Source: Nocardia tenerifensis NBRC 101015 (GTDB taxonomy: Bacteria; Actinomycetota; Actinomycetes; Mycobacteriales; Mycobacteriaceae). From it: a stretch of DNA of 35,341 bases. A model generated the notes under the pieces. The model ran no database searches and was not told where the DNA came from. It worked only from the letters and a program-made list of their open reading frames with translations. The stretch covers positions 1 to 35,341 of the forward strand of contig NZ_BAGH01000008.1 in NCBI RefSeq assembly GCF_000308715.1. Reading direction: 5' to 3'. How positions within the stretch are numbered: position 1 is the first letter of the stretch; every line of letters starts with the position of its first letter. This document shows, piece after piece, positions 1-6,917 of this stretch. The position numbers and the translations under genes were made by a program.

Positions 1-53
1 CGTGGGAGAAGGCGTTCGGCATCGGCGCGGAGACGAAGGGTGACAACGAGTGA
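1..53 (+). CDS. glfT2: 3' end of upstream gene, probably galactofuranosyltransferase GlfT2 (partial)
   Basis: Only the last 16 codons are present, in the frame beginning at base 3, reading WEKAFGIGAETKGDNE before the TGA at 51-53. The tail itself is not diagnostic. The identity rests on synteny: in mycolate-containing actinobacteria the gene directly upstream of the PAP2 protein and ubiA is glfT2, the polymerising galactofuranosyltransferase that builds the galactan onto which the arabinan genes later in this window act. Its stop overlaps the GTG start of the next gene in a GTGA arrangement, which suggests translational coupling. The call is an inference and could be settled by reading the sequence to the left of the window. 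Confidence 0.5.
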   Translation, partial: WEKAFGIGAETKGDNE

Positions 54-667
54 GTCTCGCCGACAACACCGCGGTGAACCGGCCGCTGCAGAGCACGAAC
101 GGCCACGGCGGACCGGTGTCCGCGGTGCCCTCGACCGCGCCGGTGCCCGCCGAGGTGCGAATCCTCAACGCGGTGCAGGCCAAGATCGGCACCCCCGAGG
201 TGATCAAGGCGGCCCGCGGCATGTCGCACTTCGGCGAGCACGCGCTCGGCTGGGTGGGCGTCGCCGCGGCGGGCTGGCTGGTCGACAAGCCGCGGCGCAG
301 GCAGTGGGCCGGCGTCGCGGTCGGCGCGGTCGGCGCGCACGCCGCCTCCATCGTGATCAAGCGGATCGTCCGGCGGCCCCGCCCCAACGATCCGTCGGTG
401 CAGGTCAACGTGTCGACGCCGAGCAAGCTGAGCTTTCCGTCCTCGCACGCCACCTCGACCACCGCGGCGGCGGTGTTGCTCGGCAGAGTGACCGGGCTAC
501 CCTTGCCTGCGGTGCTCGTCCCACCGATGCTGCTTTCCCGGGTCGTCCTCGGGGTGCACTATCCCTCCGATGTGCTCGCTGGTTCGGCGCTCGGTGCCGC
601 GTCCGCCGCCGTTGTGCTTGCCACGGAAAAGAGACTCGATGACCGCCACAGAAAGAGCCTTGGTTGA
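50..667 (+). CDS. PAP2-family membrane phosphatase (Rv3807c-like)
   Basis: 205 aa from a GTG that overlaps the upstream stop by 4 nt. The three phosphatidic acid phosphatase signatures are visible: K104 to R111-P112 (KX6RP), P130-S-S-H133 (PSGH-like) and S163-R164 with H170 and D174 (SRX5HX3D). Hydrophobic segments lie around 65-78, 87-103, 137-165 and 174-192. In M. tuberculosis the equivalent Rv3807c sits between glfT2 and ubiA and has been proposed to dephosphorylate decaprenyl-phosphoryl-5-phosphoribose, the product of the neighbouring UbiA, to decaprenyl-phosphoryl-ribose. The family assignment is clear from the motifs. The substrate is inferred from the neighbourhood. The N-terminal ~35 residues are polar and probably cytoplasmic. 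Confidence 0.88.
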   Translation: MSLADNTAVNRPLQSTNGHGGPVSAVPSTAPVPAEVRILNAVQAKIGTPEVIKAARGMSHFGEHALGWVGVAAAGWLVDKPRRRQWAGVAVGAVGAHAASIVIKRIVRRPRPNDPSVQVNVSTPSKLSFPSSHATSTTAAAVLLGRVTGLPLPAVLVPPMLLSRVVLGVHYPSDVLAGSALGAASAAVVLATEKRLDDRHRKSLG

Positions 668-675
668 CCATGAGG

Positions 676-690
676 GAGCGCAGCGAGCGA
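676..690. repeat. GAGCGCAGCGAGCGA-type intergenic element
   Basis: A 15-nt GAGCGCAGCGAGCGA word sits between the PAP2 stop and the ubiA start. Short near-palindromic words of this kind are common between genes in Nocardia, Rhodococcus and relatives. Related wording appears at about 10031-10049 and 11753-11790. It has no open reading frame and no assigned function. It helps argue that ubiA starts downstream of it, not at the overlapping in-frame ATG at 639. Confidence 0.4.
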
Positions 691-746
691 ATCACGATCC
701 AGCGTGCGTCGCACACGACGGCGCCGAGCGCCCGCGAGGTGAGGTC

Positions 747-1673
747 ATGAGCGAAGAGCCGACCGGTGCCGACCTAGCCGAGGCGGTGGTCAAGGGTCCG
801 CCGAAGACGTTGGCGGGCGGGCTGATCAAGGCCGTCCGGCCGCGGCAGTGGGTCAAGAACGTCCTGGTGCTCGCCGCCCCGCTGGCCGCGGGCACGGTCA
901 ACGAACTCGACGTGCTCACCCACGTGGGGATCGCCTTCGTGGTGTTCTGCATGGCGGCCTCGGGCATCTACCTGGTCAACGACGCGCTCGACGTGGAGGC
1001 CGACCGGGCGCACCCGACCAAGCGGTTCCGGCCGATCGCCGCGGGCGTCGTCCCGGTGAACCTGGCCTATCTGCTGTCGGTGGTACTGCTCGTCGCGTCG
1101 ATCGCCGGCTCGTTCCTCGCGTCCTGGAGCCTGGCCGTGGTGATGGCCGTCTACATCGGCATCCAGCTGGCCTACTGCTTCGGCCTCAAGCACCAGGCGG
1201 TGCTCGACATCTGCATCGTGTCCTCCGGCTTCCTGCTGCGCGCGGTCGCGGGCGGCGCGGCCGCGGATATCGCTCCCTCGCAATGGTTCCTGCTGATCAT
1301 GGCGTTCGGCTCGCTGTTCATGGCCGCGGGCAAGCGCTACGCCGAACTGCAGATCGCGGTGAGCACCGGCGCCAAGATCCGCAAGTCGCTCGAGTACTAC
1401 ACGCCGACCTATCTGCGCTTTATCTGGACCCTCGCGGCGACCGCCGTCGTGGTGTTCTACGGTCTGTGGGCGTTCCAACAGGACAGCCTGAAGGACACCA
1501 ATTGGTACGCAATCTCGATGATTCCGTTTACCATCGCAATCCTGCGTTACGCGGTCGACGTCGATGGCGGCGAGGCCGGTGAACCCGAAGAGATCGCACT
1601 GGGGGACCGTGTCCTTCAGTTCCTCGCAATCGCCTGGATCGGAGCGGTAGGTGTCGCTGTCTATCTCACCTGA
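747..1673 (+). CDS. ubiA: Decaprenyl-phosphate phosphoribosyltransferase UbiA (DPPR synthase)
   Basis: 308 aa polytopic membrane protein of the UbiA prenyltransferase superfamily, close to the ~302 aa of M. tuberculosis Rv3806c. It transfers 5-phosphoribose from PRPP to decaprenyl phosphate, the first committed step to decaprenyl-phosphoryl-arabinose, the donor used by all arabinosyltransferases here. The Mg-binding motif NDxxDxxxD is at N78-D86, followed by H89-P90 and the basic K92-R93. The second conserved region includes K148 and D154, and a G195-K-R-Y-A motif follows. About nine hydrophobic helices are visible. The ATG at 747 is chosen because GAGGTGAGG lies just upstream and the preceding codons are repeat-like. 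An in-frame ATG at 639 would overlap the PAP2 gene. The 3' end overlaps aftB. Confidence 0.95.
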   Translation: MSEEPTGADLAEAVVKGPPKTLAGGLIKAVRPRQWVKNVLVLAAPLAAGTVNELDVLTHVGIAFVVFCMAASGIYLVNDALDVEADRAHPTKRFRPIAAGVVPVNLAYLLSVVLLVASIAGSFLASWSLAVVMAVYIGIQLAYCFGLKHQAVLDICIVSSGFLLRAVAGGAAADIAPSQWFLLIMAFGSLFMAAGKRYAELQIAVSTGAKIRKSLEYYTPTYLRFIWTLAATAVVVFYGLWAFQQDSLKDTNWYAISMIPFTIAILRYAVDVDGGEAGEPEEIALGDRVLQFLAIAWIGAVGVAVYLT

Positions 1674-3642
1674 CGAGATGTTGGTAGCGGAAGTGGAGCA
1701 GATGGATTACGCGAACGAGGGGCCGGCCACGCAGCCGGCCCGCTCGGCGTCGCGGCTCGCCCTGCTATCCCGCGCCACCTTCGTCGGTGGGATCGCGCTC
1801 ACCGTAATCATTTTCGCCGTCGGCGGCTGGCAGCGTCGCTGGATCGCCGACGACGGCCTCATCGTGCTGCGCACCGTGCGCAACCTGCTGGCGGGCAACG
1901 GGCCCGTCTTCAACGCGGGCGAGCGCGTCGAGACCAACACCAGCACGGCCTGGACCTACATCGTCTGGTTCTTCAGCTGGCTGACCCAGGCGCGGCTCGA
2001 GTACGTGGTGCTCGGCGTCGCGTTCACGCTCTCGCTCGCCGCGGTCGTGTTCGCCATGCTCGGCGCGGGCCGGCTGTGGGGCGGGGCGAAGTCGACGCTG
2101 CTGCTGCCCGCCGGGGTGCTGGTCTACATCGCCGTCCCGCCCGCCCGCGACTACGTCACCTCGGGCCTGGAGAGCAGCCTGGTCATCTGCTGGCTGGGTC
2201 TGCTGTGGTGGCAGCTGATCCGCTGGAGCCAGGCGGAGCGCGTGCGGCTGCCCGGCCTGTTCGTCCTGGTGTTCCTCGCGGGGCTCGCCCCGCTCATCCG
2301 CCCGGAGATGACCCTGGTCGGCGGGCTCGCGCTGCTGATGATCGTCCTCGCGCCGATGCCGGAGTCCCGGTTTCGCCCGATCATGTTGCGCTGTCTCATC
2401 ATCGCCGCCGCCGGGCTGGTGCCGATGGGTTACCAGATCTGGCGCATGGGCTACTACGGCCTGCCCTACCCGAACACCGCGGTCGCCAAGGACGCGGGCG
2501 GGGCGAAGTGGAAGCAGGGCTTCGTCTACCTCTGGGATCTGGTCGGCCCGTACTACCTGTGGGTGCCGCTGCTGGTGCTGCTCGTCGCGGGCATCGTCGC
2601 CGCGCGCGGCCGGGCCGCGGCGCTCGCGGACCCGGCCGGGCGCCACGCCGCGCCAGAAGAGCGGCCGCGCTGGAACATTCGGCGCATCCGGCATCGGCTG
2701 CGCTCGCCGGGCGCGGTGGTCACGCTCGTGCTGCTGAGCGGTTTCGTCCTCACCGTCTACGCGTTGCGCGTCGGCGGCGACTTCATGCACGGCCGGATGC
2801 TGCTGGCCCAGCTGTTCCTGTTGCTGCTCCCGGTCGCCGTGGTGCCGATCCGGTTGCCTGCGGGCGGATTACGGACCGGGACGGCCGCCGACTGGTCGTT
2901 CGCGGTCGTGCTGTTCGCCCTGCTCGGCACGGTGGGCTGGGCGCTGTTCGCCGCCAACACGACCGCGATCAAGTCCGGCACCAAGATCACCTCGACCGGC
3001 ATCGTGGACGAGCGGGTGTACTACGTCCTCAACACCGGCCACGATCACCCGATCCTGGCCGAGGACTACCTGGACTACCCGCGCATCCGGCCGATGGTCG
3101 ACAACATCACCGAGACCCCGAACGGCGGCCTGCTGCTGAACTCGCCGTCGTTCATGTTCTGGTACGTCGCCCCGCCGCCGCAGCCGATCCCCGACGGCGG
3201 CGCCGGGCACACGGTTTACTTCCTCAATCTCGGCATGACCAGCATGAACGTCCCGCTGAACGTGCGCGTCATCGATCAGATGGGCCTGGCCTACCCGCTC
3301 GCCGCGCACACCGAGCGACTCACCGACGGCCGGATCGGCCACGACAAGGCCCTCTACCCCGACTGGGTCGTCGTGGACACCGGCATGGTGGACAAGAAGC
3401 CGTGGATGCCCTGGTATCTCGACGAGAAGTGGGTGACCCAGGCCCGCACCGCGATGTCGTGCCCGGCTACCGAGGCGCTGATGATCTCCTACCGCGACCC
3501 GCTCACCTTCGAGCGTTTCCGGCACAACCTGCGTCACGCGCTGAGTTTCGCCAAGTACCGGATCGACCGGGTGCCGAAGTACGAGATCGAGCGCTGCGGA
3601 TTGGCCGACCCGTTCCCCAAGCCGGCGGCGGCGCCGCGCTGA
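1651..3642 (+). CDS. aftB: Terminal beta-(1,2)-arabinofuranosyltransferase AftB
   Basis: 663 aa GT-C type integral membrane glycosyltransferase. After a polar leader and one helix comes the signature loop WQRRWIADDGLIVLRTVRN with the paired acidic residues D67-D68, then NLLAGNGPVFN and the ERVETNTSTAWTY block, both strongly like mycobacterial AftB (Rv3805c). About ten further membrane segments run to ~residue 435. A C-terminal extracytoplasmic domain (~440-663) follows. The enzyme caps arabinan with beta-1,2-Araf residues that become mycolate attachment sites, which fits the mycolyltransferases next door. The GTG at 1651 has GGAG six bases upstream and overlaps ubiA by 23 nt. ATGs at 1678 or 1702 are alternatives, since the first ~35 residues are not conserved. 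Confidence 0.93.
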   Translation: MSLSISPDEMLVAEVEQMDYANEGPATQPARSASRLALLSRATFVGGIALTVIIFAVGGWQRRWIADDGLIVLRTVRNLLAGNGPVFNAGERVETNTSTAWTYIVWFFSWLTQARLEYVVLGVAFTLSLAAVVFAMLGAGRLWGGAKSTLLLPAGVLVYIAVPPARDYVTSGLESSLVICWLGLLWWQLIRWSQAERVRLPGLFVLVFLAGLAPLIRPEMTLVGGLALLMIVLAPMPESRFRPIMLRCLIIAAAGLVPMGYQIWRMGYYGLPYPNTAVAKDAGGAKWKQGFVYLWDLVGPYYLWVPLLVLLVAGIVAARGRAAALADPAGRHAAPEERPRWNIRRIRHRLRSPGAVVTLVLLSGFVLTVYALRVGGDFMHGRMLLAQLFLLLLPVAVVPIRLPAGGLRTGTAADWSFAVVLFALLGTVGWALFAANTTAIKSGTKITSTGIVDERVYYVLNTGHDHPILAEDYLDYPRIRPMVDNITETPNGGLLLNSPSFMFWYVAPPPQPIPDGGAGHTVYFLNLGMTSMNVPLNVRVIDQMGLAYPLAAHTERLTDGRIGHDKALYPDWVVVDTGMVDKKPWMPWYLDEKWVTQARTAMSCPATEALMISYRDPLTFERFRHNLRHALSFAKYRIDRVPKYEIERCGLADPFPKPAAAPR

Positions 3643-3678
3643 GTTCGCTTCTCGTGCTCACTTCACAAGATCAATAAT

Positions 3679-3713
3679 CCGGCCGGGCCTCTTTTCACAG
3701 GGGGCCCGGTCGG
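3679..3713 (+). terminator. Hairpin after aftB
   Basis: CCGGCCGGGCC (3679-3689) pairs with GGCCCGGTCGG (3703-3713) with one G-T wobble and a 13-nt loop. There is no strong T tract downstream, so this is a moderate candidate for the end of the ubiA-aftB transcript. Confidence 0.6.
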
Positions 3714-3790
3714 CGCTTTGGGCAGGTTCCACAAATTACCCGTACACCGCTCTGTCTCGGTTCGATAACGCCCTTGTCACGATGACGCGC

Positions 3791-3796
3791 TAGGCT
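3791..3796 (+). promoter_or_regulatory. Candidate -10 element upstream of mycolyltransferase copy 1
   Basis: TAGGCT matches the actinobacterial TANNNT -10 form and lies about 100 nt upstream of the start at 3896, implying a leader of roughly 90 nt. No convincing -35 hexamer is spaced correctly. It follows the aftB hairpin, so it is a plausible independent promoter. Confidence 0.35.
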
Positions 3797-3876
3797 GCGA
3801 AAGTACGCCCGTCGTGCCGTCCACTGGTGGTGGCCCTCGGCGGGTCATCGTTGGACGACGGCCGATGCCGTCGAAT

Positions 3877-3900
3877 GAACGAGAGGTCGAAACTGATGCG
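3877..3900 (+). promoter_or_regulatory. Conserved translation-initiation segment of copy 1 (pairs with 5256-5279)
   Basis: GAACGAGAGGTCGA leads to the ATG at 3896. The matching segment of copy 2 differs at only 4 of 24 positions and has the same distance to the ATG. The GAGAGG/GAAAGG word is the likely ribosome binding site. This conservation fixes the starts of both genes at the downstream ATG and not at the upstream ATG/GTG codons that are also open. Confidence 0.7.
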
Positions 3901-4972
3901 AGGCGTGTTCGGGCGTCTGAATACTCGAAGAGCCGGATCGTGGTTGAAGCGTTCGGCGCTGGTGTCGATGGCGATTCTGCTGCCGCTCGGGGTGTCGGTG
4001 GCAGGTCCGGCCGGACCGGCTGCCGCGGCGTTCAATCCGGACGGCTTCGATTTCTGGGTCGACTCGGAGATGGGTCCGATCAAGAACCGGGTCTTCCGCG
4101 CCGCCGACGGCAACACCTCCCGCGTGGTCTACGCGCTGGACGGCATGCGGGCGCGGCCGGATCTGAGCGGCTGGGAAGTCGACACCGAGGTCGTGCGCGA
4201 GCTGACCAAGTGGAATATGAACGTCGTCATGCCGGTCGGCGGTCCGTCGAGCTTCTACGCCGACTGGAACGGGCCGAGCAACTTCTTCGGCCTCGGCAGC
4301 GCGGGTTCCTCCTCCACCGGCTCCGCGAACTCCGGCTCCGGCAACTCCGGCTCCGGTCTGCTCTCGGGCTCGGCGGGCATGGGCAAGTCGAACACCTACA
4401 AGTGGGAGACCTTCCTGACCCGCGACCTGCGCAACGCGCTGCGGGACCGGCTCGGCTTCAGCCCCAGCGGCAACGCCGTGTTCGGCCTGTCCATGGGCGG
4501 CAGCGCGGCGCTCACCCTGGCCGCGTACCACCCGGACCAGTTCCGTTACGCCGGCTCCTACTCCGGCTACCTGAACATCTCCGCGCCCGGCATGCGCGAG
4601 GCGCTGCGCGTGGCCATGCTCGACGCGGGCGGGTTCAATATCGACGCGATGGCGCCGCCGTGGGGCCCGCAGTGGCTGCGGATGGATCCGTTCGTGTTCG
4701 CGCCGCGGCTGAAGGCCAACAACACGCGGCTGTGGGTCTCGGCGGGCAGCGGTCTGCCGAGCGCCGCCGACGGGCTGAGCTTCAACACCGTCAACGCGAT
4801 GGGGCTCGAGGCGCTCGCGCTGGCCAACACTCGCGCGTTCCAGGTCCGGATGGCGACCCTCGGCGCCAATAACGCCACCTACGATTTCCCGGCCGTCGGT
4901 GTGCACAACTGGACCTACTGGGCCGACGAGGTCTACCGAATGATCCCCGACATGTCCGCCAATATCGGATGA
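3896..4972 (+). CDS. Secreted mycolyltransferase, antigen 85 family, copy 1 (Ser/Gly-insert type)
   Basis: 358 aa alpha/beta-hydrolase of the Ag85/esterase D family, which transfers mycolic acids from trehalose monomycolate to arabinan or to a second trehalose outside the membrane. A signal peptide (basic n-region, hydrophobic ~20-37, Ala-rich cleavage region near A45) precedes a mature domain. The triad is visible as S199 in GLSMGG, E305 in GLEAL and H337 in GVHNW. Other family marks are SSFYADW (118-124), YKWETFLT (168-175) and YSGYLN (222-227). Between SSFYADW and YKWETFL is a long Ser/Gly-rich insertion (~134-160) where M. tuberculosis Ag85 has a short disulfide loop. The protein has no cysteine. 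It ends in the same DMSANIG tail as copy 2, its closest neighbour. Confidence 0.95.
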   Translation: MRGVFGRLNTRRAGSWLKRSALVSMAILLPLGVSVAGPAGPAAAAFNPDGFDFWVDSEMGPIKNRVFRAADGNTSRVVYALDGMRARPDLSGWEVDTEVVRELTKWNMNVVMPVGGPSSFYADWNGPSNFFGLGSAGSSSTGSANSGSGNSGSGLLSGSAGMGKSNTYKWETFLTRDLRNALRDRLGFSPSGNAVFGLSMGGSAALTLAAYHPDQFRYAGSYSGYLNISAPGMREALRVAMLDAGGFNIDAMAPPWGPQWLRMDPFVFAPRLKANNTRLWVSAGSGLPSAADGLSFNTVNAMGLEALALANTRAFQVRMATLGANNATYDFPAVGVHNWTYWADEVYRMIPDMSANIG

Positions 4973-4997
4973 TGTCGGCTCCGTTCGTATGAAATGG

Positions 4998-5031
4998 CCG
5001 CCCGGTGCACAATGCACCGGGCGGTCTTTTT
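4998..5031 (+). terminator. Rho-independent terminator after mycolyltransferase copy 1
   Basis: A perfect 12-bp stem, CCGCCCGGTGCA (4998-5009) with TGCACCGGGCGG (5013-5024), has a CAA loop and is followed directly by TCTTTTT. This is the strongest terminator in the window and shows that the array is not one simple operon. Confidence 0.92.
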
Positions 5032-5119
5032 CGTCGGGCAGGCGTCCAAACGCCGTTCGGTAACGAATGTAGATGGGTAGCGGTGGGCGAGTTGTGGGAT
5101 GAGTCACTTTCCAGCAACA

Positions 5120-5125
5120 TATAAG
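5120..5125 (+). promoter_or_regulatory. Candidate -10 element upstream of mycolyltransferase copy 2
   Basis: TATAAG in an AT-richer stretch (ACATATAAGC), about 155 nt upstream of the ATG at 5275 and after the terminator of copy 1. The -35 partner is unclear. It would leave a leader of ~145 nt. Confidence 0.4.
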
Positions 5126-5255
5126 CTTCCGTTGCCGATTGATACACGAAGAACATGCACGGAGGTCGATTCGTCCGGATTCCGGTGGACGGCGGCACTC
5201 AGTGTCCGCACAGGGGGCCGGTAGAGATCGCCAGCTATTTGCCCTCCGGCCACCC

Positions 5256-5279
5256 GAACGAAAGGTCGAGTTTGATGCG
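5256..5279 (+). promoter_or_regulatory. Conserved translation-initiation segment of copy 2
   Basis: GAACGAAAGGTCGA followed by the ATG at 5275, colinear with the segment at 3877-3900 of copy 1. The spacing is identical and 20 of 24 bases match, showing that the duplication included the 5' untranslated region. Confidence 0.7.
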
Positions 5280-6336
5280 TACTGCCCGCTGGAAAGGGAA
5301 GCCCGGCTCGTCCGGAGCGACTGGTTCGTGGGTGAAGCGATCCGCGCTCGGGGTCGCCGTGGCCCTCTTGCTGCCCTTCGGCATCGCGGCCGCGGGCAGC
5401 GGCGCCACCGCCTCCGCGGGAATGGACCCCGGTGCGTTCGACTTCTGGGTCGACTCCGGCATGGGACCGATCAAGTCGCGCATCCTGCGCGCCCGCGACG
5501 GCAACACCAACCGGGTCGCCTACGTGCTCGACGGCATGCGCGCGCCGGAGACCCTGAACGGCTGGGAGATCGAGACCAACGTTCCCGCGGCCCTGGCCGA
5601 CGCGAACATCAACGTCGTCATGCCCGTCGGCGGCATGTCGAGCTTCTACGCCGACTGGAACGCGCCCAGCGAACTCGCGGGCATCCCGGCGGGCACCGGC
5701 TCGTCCTCCGGCTCCGGCGCGCTGAACATCCTGGCCGCCGGGCCCGGCAAGAGCTACCGGTACCAGTGGGAGACCTTCCTGACCCGCGACCTGCGCAACG
5801 CGCTGAGCGAGCGGCTCGGCTTCAACACCACCCGCAACGGCGTGTTCGGCCTGTCCATGGGCGGCAGCGCGGCGCTCACCCTGGCCGCCTACCATCCGGA
5901 CCAGTTCAGCTTCGCCGGCTCGTACTCCGGCTACCTGAACATCTCCGCGCCGGGCATGCGTGAGGCCATCCGCATCGCCATGCTGGACGCGGGCGGCTAC
6001 AACGTCGACTCGATGGCGCCGCCGTGGGGCCCGCAGTGGCTGCGCATGGACCCGTTCGTGTTCGCGCCCAACCTGGTTCGCAACGGCACCCGCCTGTGGA
6101 TCGCCGCGGCCAGCGGCCTGCCCGCCGCCAGCGACCCGCCCACCTTCAACACCCTCAACGGAATGGGCCTGGAGGCGCTCGCCTTGGCGAACACCCGCGC
6201 GTTCAATGTGCGGATGGACTCGCTGGGCGGCGGCAACGCCGTCTACTCCTACCCGGCCTACGGCATTCACGCGTGGAACAACTGGACCGACGAGGCCTAC
6301 CGGATGATTCCGGACATGTCCGCCAATATCGGCTGA
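5275..6336 (+). CDS. Secreted mycolyltransferase, antigen 85 family, copy 2
   Basis: 353 aa and very similar to copy 1 throughout, including the DMSANIG C-terminus. A signal peptide spans ~1-48 (K21-R22, hydrophobic 24-40, cleavage in the Ala/Ser-rich 41-48 stretch). Catalytic residues read as S194 in GLSMGG, E300 in GLEAL and H332 in GIHAW. SSFYADW is at 122-128 and QWETFLT at 164-170. The loop between them (~130-160) is long and Ser/Gly-containing but shorter than in copy 1. No cysteine is present. The ATG at 5275 is preferred over the upstream in-frame ATG at 5155 because it has the conserved AAAGG leader shared with copy 1 and is followed by a normal signal peptide. Part of its 3' half is nearly identical at the DNA level to copy 3. 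Confidence 0.94.
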   Translation: MRTARWKGKPGSSGATGSWVKRSALGVAVALLLPFGIAAAGSGATASAGMDPGAFDFWVDSGMGPIKSRILRARDGNTNRVAYVLDGMRAPETLNGWEIETNVPAALADANINVVMPVGGMSSFYADWNAPSELAGIPAGTGSSSGSGALNILAAGPGKSYRYQWETFLTRDLRNALSERLGFNTTRNGVFGLSMGGSAALTLAAYHPDQFSFAGSYSGYLNISAPGMREAIRIAMLDAGGYNVDSMAPPWGPQWLRMDPFVFAPNLVRNGTRLWIAAASGLPAASDPPTFNTLNGMGLEALALANTRAFNVRMDSLGGGNAVYSYPAYGIHAWNNWTDEAYRMIPDMSANIG

Positions 6337-6352
6337 CGAATTCGTCGACCGG

Positions 6353-6390
6353 CCGCCCGGTGCTACCCAGCGCCGGGCGGTCTGTTGTTT
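6353..6390 (+). terminator. Rho-independent terminator after mycolyltransferase copy 2
   Basis: CCGCCCGGTGCT (6353-6364) pairs with AGCGCCGGGCGG (6369-6380) with one wobble, has an ACCC loop, and is followed by TCTGTTGTTT. Its stem resembles the copy 1 terminator, consistent with duplication of the whole transcription unit. Confidence 0.87.
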
Positions 6391-6917
6391 CGGCCCGTCG
6401 ACAAGATCTATTGGCTGGCATATCGCTGGCTAACGAATCTTGGTGTCGGCATTGTTGTAAGACCTCGCCATGGTGGGAAGATCGGCTAACCACTGGTTAC
6501 GCGACGATCCGTCCGCCTCCGCGCCTCCCTTGCGCGACAACGGAACTCGGCCGCGCACGCCACGCCGGTCCGGGTCCGCGCCGGACGGTCCTGACACTTC
6601 CGGCCATCAGGGGAGAATTTGGGGTTCCGGCACGACAATCACCGGGTGAACGCGATAGGGTCACCGCACCATCACAGATTGCGTACGGGCGGATTTCGGC
6701 CACGTGGTTGCCTCGGCCTTGCTAAGGCCACCGGTGTCGAATATCGTCCAGCGAGCGCAAGTGTGACCAGATCGTTGTTACGCACTCAGCTGCGCTGGAA
6801 TGTCGGGGTTCCGGTGCGTGGTGACGTGCGGCTCGTTGGCAGCACTGGTGCGGTTGCGCCCCCCGGGGTCGCGGTCGGCACCACAACAGGCAGAAAAGCA
6901 GAAAGAGAGCAGGATTC
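6391..6917. other. 527-nt intergenic region between mycolyltransferase copies 2 and 3
   Basis: No reading frame here has a convincing start or a recognisable product. Open frames on both strands lack family motifs and run into flanking genes out of frame. A GGGTTCCGG word recurs at about 6621 and 6807. The region presumably contains the promoter of copy 3, but I cannot point to a -35/-10 pair with confidence. Confidence 0.5.

Noticed and set aside
639..746. N-terminal extension of UbiA from an in-frame ATG at 639
   Set aside because: It would overlap the PAP2 gene, encode repeat-like residues and ignore the good ribosome binding site before the ATG at 747.
4310..4375. Ser/Gly repeat in copy 1 considered as a frameshift or assembly artefact
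   Set aside because: The reading frame is continuous, copy 2 has a related shorter insert at the same place, and codon phase stays normal on both sides.
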